In this document: piece after piece, positions 12,101-23,277 of the stretch
Layout: each line of letters starts with the position of its first letter
How positions within the stretch are numbered: position 1 is the stretch's first letter
NCBI RefSeq assembly: GCF_019059575.1
Contig: NW_024881540.1
Span: 1,426,001 to 1,490,000 of the forward strand
Length of the DNA stretch: 64,000 nt
Direction: 5' to 3'
DNA from: Amphibalanus amphitrite
Taxonomy: Eukaryota; Arthropoda; Thecostraca; Balanomorpha; Balanidae
Position numbers and translations under genes: made by a program
The notes under the pieces: generated by a model
The model's input: the letters and a program-made list of their open reading frames with translations, nothing else
Databases searched by the model: none
What the model was told of the DNA's origin: nothing

Positions 12101-13490
12101 GAATGGTGTCCGTGACCCCTGTTTATGCCCTGAGGTCATCTTAGGTCACGAATGGTATCTAACAGTTTTTCGCAAATAACTTTTGATAGAGGCATGCTAG
12201 AGCGATGAAAACGCCTTAGATGTGTTCAGCTCGACGATACGGATCGACTGATATGCAACATGACCCTTTCCGGTCAGGTCATGACTTTGACCTGAGGTCA
12301 AATTTTCAAGTTGACCTTTCAAGGTCAAGTTATAGTTCATTCGATGCGTCTTGACGAGAGGAACACGATGCCGGTAAAAGTAAGCTCGTACAAGGCTTGG
12401 GTCAAAAGTTATTGCAGAAAAAACTTTCCAAAAAAAATCGGCTATTTTTGCAGTTTTTGCCCCCTGCAGGCAAAACCGTTGACGTTAGGTCAAATCTGAG
12501 AAAATTACTCAGAAAGGGCGTTAATAGCGCTATCGAATGCGCTTTTCCGTGGCGCTGTAGCTCTATTGGTTCCCGAGTTATGCGTTGGCTTCTTGGAAAT
12601 CGTCGACATTCGACCTGGAAATCGGCGAAATTTTGCCTTCAATGACCTCTGGTGACCTGACCTTTGACCTGACAAGAAAATCGACCGAAGTTATTTCCTC
12701 ATTATTTTTTACGCTCTTTCGAACGCCGCCTTCCGCGTATCGCTACGTGGCCCAGGAGCCGAGTTAGAAGGGGGGGGGGTGTTCGAACACCCCCCCCCCC
12801 CCCCAGCAGGGCGTGGAAATCCAGGACCCCCAGCCGGGCGCGGGCTAATAGACATTAGATAAAAGAACGCATTGGTCAAGTGGCATTTTGTCGACATTTT
12901 CAACGCCAGATGAAGGGTGATATTGCCACTGACCGGAAAACGTACGTGAGAAGTTCTACTGAGCTTGTATGCGGTAATTTTGTACGCTGTGGTACGGAAC
13001 GGCAAAATTAGGGTGCGTTTGGATATTTTCTCACCAGGACACCAGAATGAATCATTTTGAGGCAAGGATGCTCGGTTAGGGTGATGTGTTTGTTTGAAGT
13101 GTACATGCTCTTTCCCCAGGCTCGGACCACCCCTAAACCATCCCACTTCGCGTTCACGATAAGAGTTTCCTATCGGACGGAATCAGCTTTGAACTTAAAT
13201 TGCCCCTTGAGATAGGATTTTCCTGCATTGCAGTCCAGTCTCACCTTAGCCACCCAGCCGAAGTGTATACAGACGGGGTGAGGCTGTGTACTTCGTTGCC
13301 GGTTTCTGGTCCACGGTTCACTAACCCCTACCCTCCGCCGCGGCAGGTGCTGGCCAAGATTCCGTGGTACTGCCACACGGGTAACGTGCTGATGCTGGCG
13401 CTGCAGCTGCACTGGTTCGCTCTGATGGCCCGCGGCGCCGTGCGGGTGCTGCGCTCCGGCGACGCCCGACAAGACATCAAGGAGGAGTAG
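6135..13490 (+). CDS. TLCD3: TLC domain-containing membrane protein, TLCD3/FAM57 family
   Basis: Five coding exons join in phase: 6135-6259, 10580-10865, 11117-11218, 11498-11626 and 13347-13490 (TAG), giving 261 aa, close to the roughly 257 aa of vertebrate TLCD3A. All introns are GT-AG. The first ATG follows an acceptor at 6121-6122 with the exon open upstream; it was chosen because it begins a hydrophobic N-terminus (MLGVALGTCVLHTLHTVTLN). Family hallmarks are visible: YFVYDIWAMY (residues 85-94), the histidine pair in LLIVHHVAI (120-128), RGDFVIGCFFLLELSTPF (143-160, with the conserved Glu155), LLYKVNG and CRILIFPFMY, ending in a charged KEE tail. TLC proteins are multi-pass endoplasmic reticulum or plasma membrane proteins; FAM57 members have been linked to ceramide metabolism, which is family knowledge and not seen here. 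Intron 1 carries a large minisatellite and intron 4 a TTAA element. Upstream non-coding exons are possible. Confidence 0.9.
6671..6708. repeat. 38-nt perfect palindrome
   Basis: GCAAAAGAAGCGTAACTAC is followed directly by its complement GTAGTTACGCTTCTTTTGC with no spacer. It lies inside the inverted-repeat family that flanks the minisatellite and matches the palindrome near 10.04 kb in sequence type. Confidence 0.9.
6855..9480. repeat. 2.6-kb GC-rich minisatellite, 39-bp unit
   Basis: Several dozen copies of a 39-bp unit with the core GGTCGCCTCTGCCGGTGCTG followed by GCAGGTCGGGCGGCCGTGG; many copies carry a 9-bp insertion giving 48-bp units. Because unit and insertion lengths are multiples of three, several frames stay open for hundreds of codons on both strands: the + strand frames read as VLAGRAAVGSPLP-type repeats and the - strand as LPAPAEATPRPPG-type repeats. 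A higher-order duplication is visible: the block from about 7081 recurs at about 7905 (offset 824 bp) with few changes, and a more diverged version follows from about 8770. It lies entirely inside intron 1 of the TLC gene, so it is called non-coding. Confidence 0.9.
10024..10061. repeat. 38-nt near-perfect palindrome
   Basis: GCAAGAAAAGCGCAACTA, a 2-nt centre (CT) and the exact complement TAGTTGCGCTTTTCTTGC. It is the counterpart, on the far side of the minisatellite, of the palindrome at 6671 and belongs to the same repeat family. Confidence 0.9.
11656..12848. mobile_element. TTAA-type fold-back element, copy 1 (1.19 kb)
   Basis: The element starts TTAACCCGCGCCATGCTGGG and ends in CCCAGCAGGGCG plus GGGCGCGGGCTAA. 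Long G and C homopolymers near each end (GGGGGTGTTTGAACACCCCC at the left, GGGGTGTTCGAACACCCC at the right) form local hairpins. The interior is packed with AGGTCA/TGACCT motifs. There is no coding capacity. The TTAA tips recall piggyBac-type target sites, but no transposase confirms that. It lies in intron 4 of the TLC gene. Two further copies lie at 16841 and 50077. Confidence 0.75.
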
Positions 13491-16400
13491 TCGCCGCCTG
13501 CCTTCTGTGGCCGGCTCACACTAGACCCATGTCACATCTCTGTCACTGCGTGCATCCCCCATACGTCTGGCCAGGGAACACGGGCTGCGGGTGATGAGCC
13601 GTGCAGCCGATCCGCCCGACACGGCTTGTGCATCTTCACAAGCTAGCTCCTTCACTTCACAGTGATTTTTCACCTAAACATAGGATCTGTACCTGATGTA
13701 GATGACCATCCATATGTTATTTCTGAGCTCAGACATCTAATTGCTACTTAATTTGAAGACTAACTAATTCAAAGGAAAAGTTGTAAAACATGCCTTATAT
13801 TTTGTCCATCAGTACTAGTTGATTGCAGCTGCTTTGAAACTCAATTGCTTCACGTATCCAACATTGTATTTCTCGTTGTTGGAACCCTAACTGGATGAGT
13901 GATTATAAACTTTTGGAGCAAGATTTGGAGCGTAGGTATACACAATGATAAATTGAAGAGGCATTCTCCCATGTTTGTTTCAGTGTTTCAACTAATTACT
14001 TAACTGCTAAGCCATATCTCCTAATAACTTTGGAGAAGCTGGCCGGAGAATTTTCCATGGGGATATATTATATCCTCATGCTTTAGCAGTCTTTTTACTT
14101 AAATTTCTAGATACCTTCGGCTTATGTTTAGATGTGCATGATGATATCGCTATCGTCGATGCATCTCTGCTGAACTATGAGAGATCTGTAGAATCACATC
14201 TTTATCATTCAGCATGCGCAGCATCACTACTTAAAAGGGAACAAATGTGTGCTTGTTGTGACAACGGACCCTTCCAAGCGTTGTATGCAGCCTCCGTTTC
14301 AATGTGCCCTCGAATTTACCATCGTGCAGAAAAGTGTCTTAATCGGACGTGTTGCAATGTCGCATCTCCCCTCGGGGGCAGGGTCCTTCCTGTGATAACT
14401 TTCGATGAGAAATTGTCCGGTGGCCAACGGGGCTGTGTTATTGGTACGGCGCGGGATGTGTGTGTGCGTGAGTGTGCAGCTTTGACTTTCCACCGTGGCC
14501 GGTGTAGCGGATAGCGCACAGGGCACGCACAGTAGGGCAAGCGTCGCCGGGGTCGGATAGGGGATAACCATAGGGGACGTCTCTAATAGCGTTCTTTCCT
14601 GGTCATATTATGGGATGCTATCCGTAGCATAAAGTGAAAGTCCATTGCGTACTGAAATCGCGAGCGATGATGTGCATTGATCCAAGCAATTAATGTTCTG
14701 CTCTTTGCCGTGCGGCATCTGATTCAAGACTCCGCCAAAGTGGATTAATTCGGGTAGCGGTAGCCGCTGAGTTGACTGTTCGCCGCTGCGTTCCGGCTGG
14801 TATCCGCGCTTCCCACTGCCGCTGTGTTTTACTCCGATCCGATTCGCCCGCGGTGGGATAGCTGCTGTCTATCGTCATCTAGTCTGTCGGCATAGTGTGC
14901 TGGGAAAGGTGCCTTTGTGCGCAGTGTGGGTGTCTTCGCTTAGCGAGCGTATTTAACTGTCTGCTGTTACGAACTTGTGATGCTCGTCTAGCTGTTAGTG
15001 ATTTATGTTTATTACTTATTGTGTGCTTATCTGGTCATTGAACGGCGAGTACTATTGGTAACGTATCGTGTGTGAATCGATCGATTGTTGTAGAGCTTAG
15101 GCTGTCTCACCTTTGCTTATATGTGCGCCATAATACATGTAGCGTGTTTTATTTCATACTATTTTTATGTTCGTTGGCGGATGCAATTTACAATTTGTTT
15201 TATTGCCCCATTTTTCATTTCATATAAAAAATGCTACTGCTTCTTGGATTATATTTCTTCTGTGATGAGATGGCGGCTAATACCCAATAGTGGTGCCTTA
15301 CTTCGGTTTTTCGACCTAAATGGGGAGGGTCCGATTTGGATCCAAGGCGTTGGATCAAAGAAAGTATCGCAAGATCTGAGTATCCAAATCTGTGCAAGGC
15401 CTGAGCCTATAAGCTTTTAGGTCGACGGTGCAACTTCCAAGGTAACCAAGCACCGAGTTTCCTGCTGACCACTCATTGGTGAAAGTAAGTTTTTTAGAAA
15501 GCAGGTCGTACAAACACGTCGTACAAACTTCTCGCGCTAGACTAAATGACCACTAGTAGGCATTCGATGACCATTCATGGTATAAGATTCCGGACCAAGA
15601 TGCGGATTGCAATACATCGTTTTGGTACGTTTCTAGGTTATGCGGGTTATGCGGGCGTGTCGAAGGCAAGAGTACTCGTGTAGGGTATTGCTTGCTATAC
15701 TGCGAAAAAATACCAAATTTCCTTTATGAAGAAGATTCCACATTTTTACAGTCATTGCGCACAAAGACACTTTTGATGTGTTCAGCGTTTGATCCAAACT
15801 GCTTTTTTCACTATCGTTTGCTACTTTTTCGTGTGTTGGCGAATCAGCGTCTGGGCTGCTCTTGCGAGCGTCGCTTATGAATAGAAATCTACTTTATGTC
15901 CCAATCAAGGCGTCCCAATTCGGGACTGAAAATTATTATAATGTGTGGATTTTAAAAACGTTATAGTCGAGTTGTATGGCCTTGGTCGAGTTTTTAGTTT
16001 GTTGCTTCCGTCAGTTTTTGTTGTATTTAAAGTCAAGCAGGTTGGGGTTGACTCATCGGCAGAGTCAAAGCCATATATAGGCCAGAGTTGTACTTATTAT
16101 TTCTGTGCCTGAACTGCAGCTAAAGATAGAGATATTTTGCTACCTACCATAAATCTTAGGCAATGAATTGTTAAAAGTTTTCACTTTTCAAACTGAATAT
16201 AGTGTGAGTATAGACATTTACATGTTCTTTTGGCTTTTGCGTCATAATACTGTAATGATCCCGGACCATGGATCCGAAATGGATCTTGTGGTATTTTCTA
16301 AAAACTGTCAACTCTGAAAGAATGCAAAAAAGTGAGCTCATTTTGAGGCTTTTACAAGCAATAATTTCCACAATTTCATGTTTTAAGACAGTTAATTAAT

Positions 16401-16840
16401 AGCCATCTTGTTTTTGTGTTTGGTTGTTTTGGATTTGTGCACATGTCTGGTAACTGGTAGGTAGGTAATCAGTGTGTCCAACAATGGGTTCTGCTAATTG
16501 TTCAGCATATTCCAATTCTTGCACCTTCCAAGCAGGATGGCTTGGTGACCTTCAAATAAAGCACTTGTGTCCTTGCACTGCAAATGCCAAAACTTTTGTT
16601 GTTCTTGCAATTGGCATGCCACCTCAGTTTAAATCATTAGGCGAAACTATGGTCATGAGTACCCAGTCCAAATATAGGATTGTTCCCATTTTTGGATCGG
16701 AGTTTCCACATATGGGAACGAAAAGGCGTTCCCTAAATGGGCACGCTTGACCATAATTCGGCCTACTGAAATTCTTTTGCATAGAAATGAGCATTATCAA
16801 GCCTTGTTTAATGCAGTTTTAAAGCTGCATAACATCTGCT

Positions 16841-18010
16841 TTAACCCGCGCCCCGTAGGGCTACCGGCGGACCCTACCACCCGTAGGGGGGCCGCTTAGG
16901 CCCCCCAAGATCTCGGAAAGTTACCGGCCGATTTTCAAAATTCAAACGGCGTTCGATAGCCCCACCCGGGAACTACCTTCTGACCAAATTTCATTGACCT
17001 AGGTCAAACCGATGACGTCACAGGTCAGGTCAAAGGTCAGATTTTCACCGTTCACAGGCATTTCAAGAAATGTGTTGTGAAATAGAGTAAATTGGTAATT
17101 TATTGAAAACCATCGATGGTACATTGTTCGTCAAACACATACTTTGCTATCTGAGGTCACTGATACCAGGTCAGGTCACAGCGAGGTCAGGTCACTGGGG
17201 GTCACATTATGAAAGTGTCATGTGATACATGGTTTATGGTCCATTTTACATGACAAATGCGATTATGTGGGTTAGGCAGCCTTTGGGGCCAGCCTAGGTC
17301 ACGTTTTAGTGAAGGTCAGGTCAAGGTCAGGTCAAATTAGGTCAAATTTTAAAGTTGATATTTTTGCATAAAATGGGTATCAATTCGATGCAGATCGTCA
17401 CGGGGAGTCTAATTGTGGTCTTTGTTTTGCTCTACGAGGTCTAGCATTGCCAAAAATTGAGTTTGAAAATTTGTTGTCAGCATTTTTGAACAGTTTTTTT
17501 TCGCTATAACTTGGCCAAAAAATGAGGTATCGATCTGAAATTTGGTATGTAGATAGAAGACGGTAGGTACTATCACATATATTCCGTTTTTTTCGAAACT
17601 CAAAAAACTTTTTGGATTTTTGGCTAATATATCCAAAAATGCTTTTTTGATTTTTGGGGGTCAAAACTCAGAAATTTCAAAAATCCGAGATAGCAATTTT
17701 GTAGCCCTGTCAATTCTACACCTTTTATGTCTTGGTCATTTTTTCTGTATCTTCAACGATGTAGGCCTGACAGGTCTTCTCGCGAAGATCTTTTTTCGGT
17801 CGAAAATGACAGAACATGACGTCATTCTGACGTCATTTGTGGCCAACCTATCATAGCCTCTGGAAAAATTTTAGTCACAATGTGTAAAATTGATGCCCGG
17901 AGGGGTACTGAAAGTTTGGTGGCGATATCTCCAGCCGTTTGGGAGATATCGACCGAAAAGGACGGGGGGGGGCCGTTTCGGCCCCCCCCCCTACGGGGCG
18001 CAGGCCTTAA
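16841..18010. mobile_element. TTAA-type fold-back element, copy 2 (1.17 kb)
   Basis: Tips are TTAACCCGCGCCCCGTAGGG and its inverted partner CCCTACGGGGCGCAGGCCTTAA, with TTAA at both edges. Near the left end TGACCTAGGTCA (16995-17006), a perfect TGACGTCA (17013-17020) and AGGTCA repeats including a DR1 arrangement (17027-17039) follow one another. Near the right end two TGACGTCA sites start 11 bp apart (17817 and 17828). The same order is kept in copy 3 at 50077. Non-coding. Confidence 0.8.
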
Positions 18011-18396
18011 AACTTACCTAAAATCTAATGGTATGCCTGCCATTTGGGTGTGCTTCAACCAAAAGGTTAATGACAACCCTGACCAAAGTGTGGCTATTCT
18101 TTATTTCTATGGTCTTGCAGTCTAGAAGGCTGCTCAAGGACATAAAGCAAGGCGATATCTCTGGTCTTCTGACATTCCACTAAAGTGAAGGAGATATTTT
18201 AAAGCAGATCACTGATCAGGCCTGCACCCATCACCCATGCATTTAGGTGTGCTGGTTTGCCTCAGTGTTGTCCTCAGGCTGGACAAACTGACTTCCCTGC
18301 ACTCTGCAGTGCTACCAACTCTTCATTTTGCTTGAAAAAAATATTCACAACAATTCCACAATCTACATGGGCAAAGTGACCTTACACCATTGTGCA

Positions 18397-18546
18397 GTAG
18401 CGGCGGAACATGTTCAATAGGGGGGGGGGGGGGCACTGCCGACTTTTGGTCCCATTCTTTCCATGCAACGCCCATAGGGCTAATGTTAAAATGCCAAAAT
18501 TAAAGGGGGCACGGTGCCCCGGTGCCCTCCCCGTTCCGCCGCCTAT
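18397..18546. mobile_element. Small MITE, copy 1 (about 150 bp)
   Basis: The ends are AGCGGCGGAAC and, inverted, GTTCCGCCGCCTAT. The interior reads GGGCACTGCCGACTTTTGGT followed by a CCATGCAACGCCCATAGG segment and GGTGCCCCGGTGCCCTCCCC. A second copy with the same layout is at about 60263-60427. No coding capacity. Confidence 0.75.
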
Positions 18547-19197
18547 GCCATTGTGATATTAAAACTGTCATACAGTGTGGTCCTGTTTGCGTGTGGGTCG
18601 GGGGAGGGGGAGGAGGGCATAATATTCCAGACTCATATGGTTGTACTGAGTACCAAAGCCTCCCAATCCCTCTCAAGACATTGTGAGCCGTGAGGTTGCC
18701 TCATACCAGCATGAGGCATTCAGGTAATGGTGTTGGCCCTCTGAGACTTCAATTAGACTATCAGAAGACCCTTTTTGCAAGGCAACTGCGATCGATGCAA
18801 GGACTTTTTTTGGGGGGTGATATGGGCGGGGGCTTCCTGAAATTTGGGGTCAGTGCAAGCTGAATGCCCATAGTAATATCCAGCCTAGGGCCAGGTGCTG
18901 CCCCTCCTTCGATTGCTCTGGCTTAAACTGTCCAGAAGCTATGCAATCCTGCCTAGAGCTGTACCTCTATACATGCCAATTCTTTGAAATATTCAGGTAA
19001 ATTAAAGTACGTACACTGCAGACATGTCTTTTCACTGTGATGCTGTCCCTAAGTGGAATGCCTGTAGTTGGAGCACGGGTCAGTTTTCTAGACAGCAGTG
19101 GGGTTCACTGAAAGCCATCGAATCCACACTCCCAGTATCCATCACAGCTGTATGACTATCGGCTGGTGTAACACCTGTGAAATCACTGTCCAGCAGG

Positions 19198-22100
19198 ATG
19201 CGTTGGTGGGCGAGATCGGCGGCGCTGTTCGCCACGATCATCCTCCTGCTCTTCAGTCTGAGCTTCTGGAACCGCTGCGGGGGCGAGCCGGGCCCGCCCA
19301 GTACCGCCGCGCCGGCCGACTCCTCAACCAAGAGGAGACAGTCACAGGTTAGTGATATCATATTTTTTCTAATTGCACTAATGGTAGAGTCACTAAATGG
19401 TTGTATCAGGACAATAATGCCTGGTTGAATTGTGTTGATTCCTCGTTTGGCTTTATTTTGATTCACGTTGCTCTTTTTCAGCTTAATCGTGATACCGAAG
19501 GAAACGATCTGACTGATCTAAGGTGTGATATCAATGAAGAGTATTCAATAGACTGTAAAAAGTCTGGCAAGGAAGTGTATATTCCTTTTAAGTTTATCAA
19601 GAAATACTTTGAGGTGAGTTATTTGTGTGAACCAGTGGATCATTTTATGGATTTTTAGTCAGTTTTTTCTTCGCTTAGTATTCGCTTAGTATATCTGTTG
19701 TACCATAAAATATAAAAGAGCTTGCGACCAGTCTCTCCGTGATAATTTATCAAATAATGATAAAGGAGAATAGAATGATTGGTTACATATTCTATCATGC
19801 TGTAGTGTTACAATGTACTTCCGCCTATTCTTACTCCATTGCTCTACCGGATGCTTCTTTACGAATAGACTGATCTCTCCGGTTCTTGTGCCTACCTTCC
19901 TCCTCAGCTGTCTTTACTTGTCGAGCTGGTGAGCACCCCTCCTCCCTCCTCCCAGGTGTATGGCCAGCTGTCTGAGCAGCACGGCCAGCCGGTGTTCCAC
20001 TGGTCGCACAGCTACGGCCAGCTCTTCCCTCCCGAGGAGCCGTACAGGCCCGACGGACAGTTCATGTACTTCGCCACCTACAACGTGGAGAAGCGCGACA
20101 GGGTCAAGTGCATCAGCGGACCCGAAGGTGAGGACGCTGAAGGGAGATGCTGGTGTTTGAAGGAAGTGTTGAGAATGGTCGGCTGGTTTACGGGATTTGT
20201 ATCGAATTAATAGAGGATGTGGTAGGCGTCTGGCGAGATGTCTCGCCATCGGTCGGATACATCATTGATAGTAGAGCGTTGTAGAGCGGAGTCAGTGCAT
20301 TGATTTCGATCACGGTGTTATACTATGACACAACATTATGTAGTATGGAATGGACAGCTGAATGGCGGTGATTACTGTCATAGCACGGACTGCCGTAATT
20401 GACCTATACCTGCCACCCTGTCCTGTGATTGCCCGGCCCAGCCATGCCGATCTAACTGCTCCGTGTCCTGCTGACCGGTCCTCGCCGATGTTAGCCATGC
20501 TTATCTGACCGGCCCGTGCTAATCTAACCCGTGCCCTCCCCCAGGTGTTCCCGTCACCACTCAGTGGCGACCCTCGGGCTTCTTCTACGTGATCCAGATA
20601 GCCCAGTTCGGACTATCGCACTACTCCCGGAATCTCACAGAGCCACCGCCGAATTAGTGAGTGAACTATTGCGACGAGCGGAGCTGTGCTCTGAGCGAGG
20701 CACCCTGGCTCGCCGTCATAACGCCTTATCTTGACCGGATAGTAAATCACTTTAGAGGCTGAGTTTAGCTTGTACTGAGTTCGCCGGAATGACGTCAGTT
20801 CCGTTAGCTTTAGCCGTTGTTGGGCTAAATTCAGCTTCAGGCGTTTGAAATTTGCATTCTGTGCCCAACTCCGGACTTAGAATTGAGGCCAAGCTGGTTA
20901 ACTGTTACCAGGAAAAGAAGCCTCTCACCGAGACTGAGGTCGTTTTTTTTAGTAAGCTTTTTTGTTTAGTTTCAGTTTAAGTTTAGTTTCGCGGCGTTTG
21001 GTGTTGACCGAGCGGAACTGGACGTAGATCAGAATAAGGACCTTGGTCTGACCGAGGATAGTGGGCGCTGACCGCACGGTTATGCTCGTTTTCTGCCAGT
21101 TATGAGCTGCTGCCCAGCCGGAATGGCGCCAGCTCAGGGGCGACATTTAGCTGGGTCCGTGACTCCGAGCTCAACGAAGATGTGGCCGAGTTCTCGCCGG
21201 CAAGTAAGTCTGAACGAGTAATAATAGAAACCCTATATGGGCTCACTGCGTTATTATCATTCTATTGCATGCCATGCACATGTTGAATAGCGCGATTGTT
21301 ATTTGTATGCGTGTGGGAAAACGTTCGGTCATCTCTTACTCACCATAATCGCGCAACGTATATCGAAAGGGGACAGTGTCATTTTCACTGATAGCCTCTG
21401 CCGCTGTGCCGCCGACTGACATAATCGATCCATTCCAGACCCAGTTACCATCCCAGTGGACCGGTCTGGCAAGTCGCTGCTGATGCTGGAGCTCCAGGTG
21501 TCCTCCAATGCCACTGTCTGGGCAGACCTGCAGTTCCGCGACACGGCACTGGGTCGCTCCGTGCGCGTCCACTACGTCTGCTCCGACCTGATGATTGCAG
21601 CCCAGGTGAGGGTGTTGATAGGCGTGGCGGTAGCTGCTGCGATATGCTTCATTGATGGAGATTCCTGCACGGAGGCATGTGACTGTGGAGCGTAATTGTG
21701 GAGCATTTATGGCTCTCAAGGCGTTCTTTAGTTTATTATGACGACGTTAGTTACAACGCTTAAATTTTGTAACACTTTTCTGAATATCTCACATTGCTTA
21801 GCATGACAGATTTCAAACATCCTTAGTTTTGCTCCTTGGTCTTTGGACGCTGTTTATGACATTCCTTCTCCATCAAACGTTGTAACTTCGTATATGGTAC
21901 ACCTAAGCTGACTGGCGTCGTCCTGTCCCGGGCAGGGTTCGGACGTGTTTGTCGGGCTGGGCTCCAGCTGGAGCGGCTACAAGCTCTTCATCCGCGACCT
22001 GACGGTGGACGCGCTGAAGGGTCTGGGCGGCCGCGGCCGGAACGCGCCCAAGCTGACGGCCCAGCGGCTGCGAGTGGTGCGGCTGGGTGTGTCGGGTGGC

Positions 22101-23277
22101 GGCCGGCTGCGCCAGCTGCGGCTGGCATCCAGCGCGCACGCCGGTCAGACGGTCCAGGCGGCCGACTGGCTGCTGCGCCACCAGACGGCTGCCGGCGCGT
22201 GGACCGTGCCTGTGGAGCGGCGCCTCAATAACCACATGGTGCTGGCGCCCGACTGGAGCTCGGCCATGGCCCAGGGACAGGCCATGTCGCTGCTGACACG
22301 AGTCTATCGCGCCACCGGAGACCGGAGGTACCTGGACGCCGCCCGGCGGGCCGCCGCGCCGTTCAACAAGGACAGCGCAGACGGTGGCGTGCGCACCATG
22401 TTCCAGGTCAGTGAGACGGACTATGCTGCTGGCAGAAAGAACCTGTCACTGACTGTCGCGGGTGTGGCGGGGACAGTCTCATTGGTGGGACGGCCTTTGC
22501 TAGTGAGGGTTGTTTGAGTCTGCTACTGGGCCAAACGGACTCTGTCGCTGAGGGAGAAAGATACCGTGTTTGGGCGGGGAAGAGGGATGCCATGCTGCAG
22601 ACCAGTCTGTCCTGCGGTGGATGCCCTTCAACACTCTGTTGTGGGTAGATGGCGGTTGGCAACAGTTTGGGATCGGCTGTAAGTTTCAACCTTTCTTGCT
22701 GCCTTGCGTGACGTAGTTGTGCGGATAGGCTCCGGTACGCGTGCGAAATTATGCTTTTGTTTTATGAGGGCCAAGGGTATTGTGGACACGCTCAGCTGCA
22801 AGGGAACGTTTGGAAATCGAGCTATTTCTGGGTTCGAGACCGCTTCGCTGCGATCCTTCCTCACCCGACATACCGTGTTCTCCACAGGACAAATACGTCT
22901 GGTATGAAGAGTACCCGACGGTGCCGGCCTCGATGGTGCTGAACGGCTTCATCTACTCGCTGATGGGCCTGTACGACCTGTGGCGCACGGACCCTGATCC
23001 AGCCGGCGGCGGGGCGGAGGCCGGCCGACTGTACACCGCTGGCGTGAGCTCTCTTCGCGCGCTGCTGCCGCTTTACGACACCGGCTCCGGTACGTTATAC
23101 GACCTGCGGCACGTCACGTGTCACGTGGCGCCCAATCTGGCGCGGTGGGACTACCACGTGACGCACGTGAATCAGCTGCTGGTTCTAGCCACGATGGAGC
23201 CGAATGTCACGCAGTTTAGCACCACAGCTGACCGGTGGGCCGAGTATATGAGCGGACACCGGGCGCCGCACAACTAG
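19198..23277 (+). CDS. Glce: D-glucuronyl C5-epimerase (heparan sulfate/heparin)
   Basis: Eight exons join in phase: 19198-19347, 19482-19613, 19956-20127, 20545-20656, 21151-21203, 21439-21605, 21936-22406 and 22888-23277 (TAG), giving 548 aa against 617 aa in human. Residues 8-24 ([17 protein letters not shown]) form a signal anchor, so this is a type II Golgi membrane protein. The start is the ATG in MRWWARS, immediately upstream of the anchor. Hallmarks are [59 protein letters not shown]-type [34 protein letters not shown] (about 424-440), [16 protein letters not shown] (479-494) and [10 protein letters not shown] (500-509). The enzyme converts D-glucuronic to L-iduronic acid in heparan sulfate; catalytic tyrosines of the vertebrate enzyme lie in this C-terminal half. 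The small 53-nt fifth exon is supported by phase (TA|C and A|AC junctions) but is the least conserved part. Confidence 0.95.

Larger units (their letters stand above)
13491..19197. other. Intergenic region between TLC gene and C5-epimerase
   Basis: No open frame shows a recognisable domain. The 3' untranslated region of the TLC gene must begin here; the first AATAAA noticed is at 16555-16560, about 3 kb from the stop, so the true end is uncertain. The region contains TTAA element copy 2 and a small 150-bp MITE. Homopolymers such as the G-run at 18420 belong to these elements. The remaining sequence is AT-rich and featureless by eye. Confidence 0.5.
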
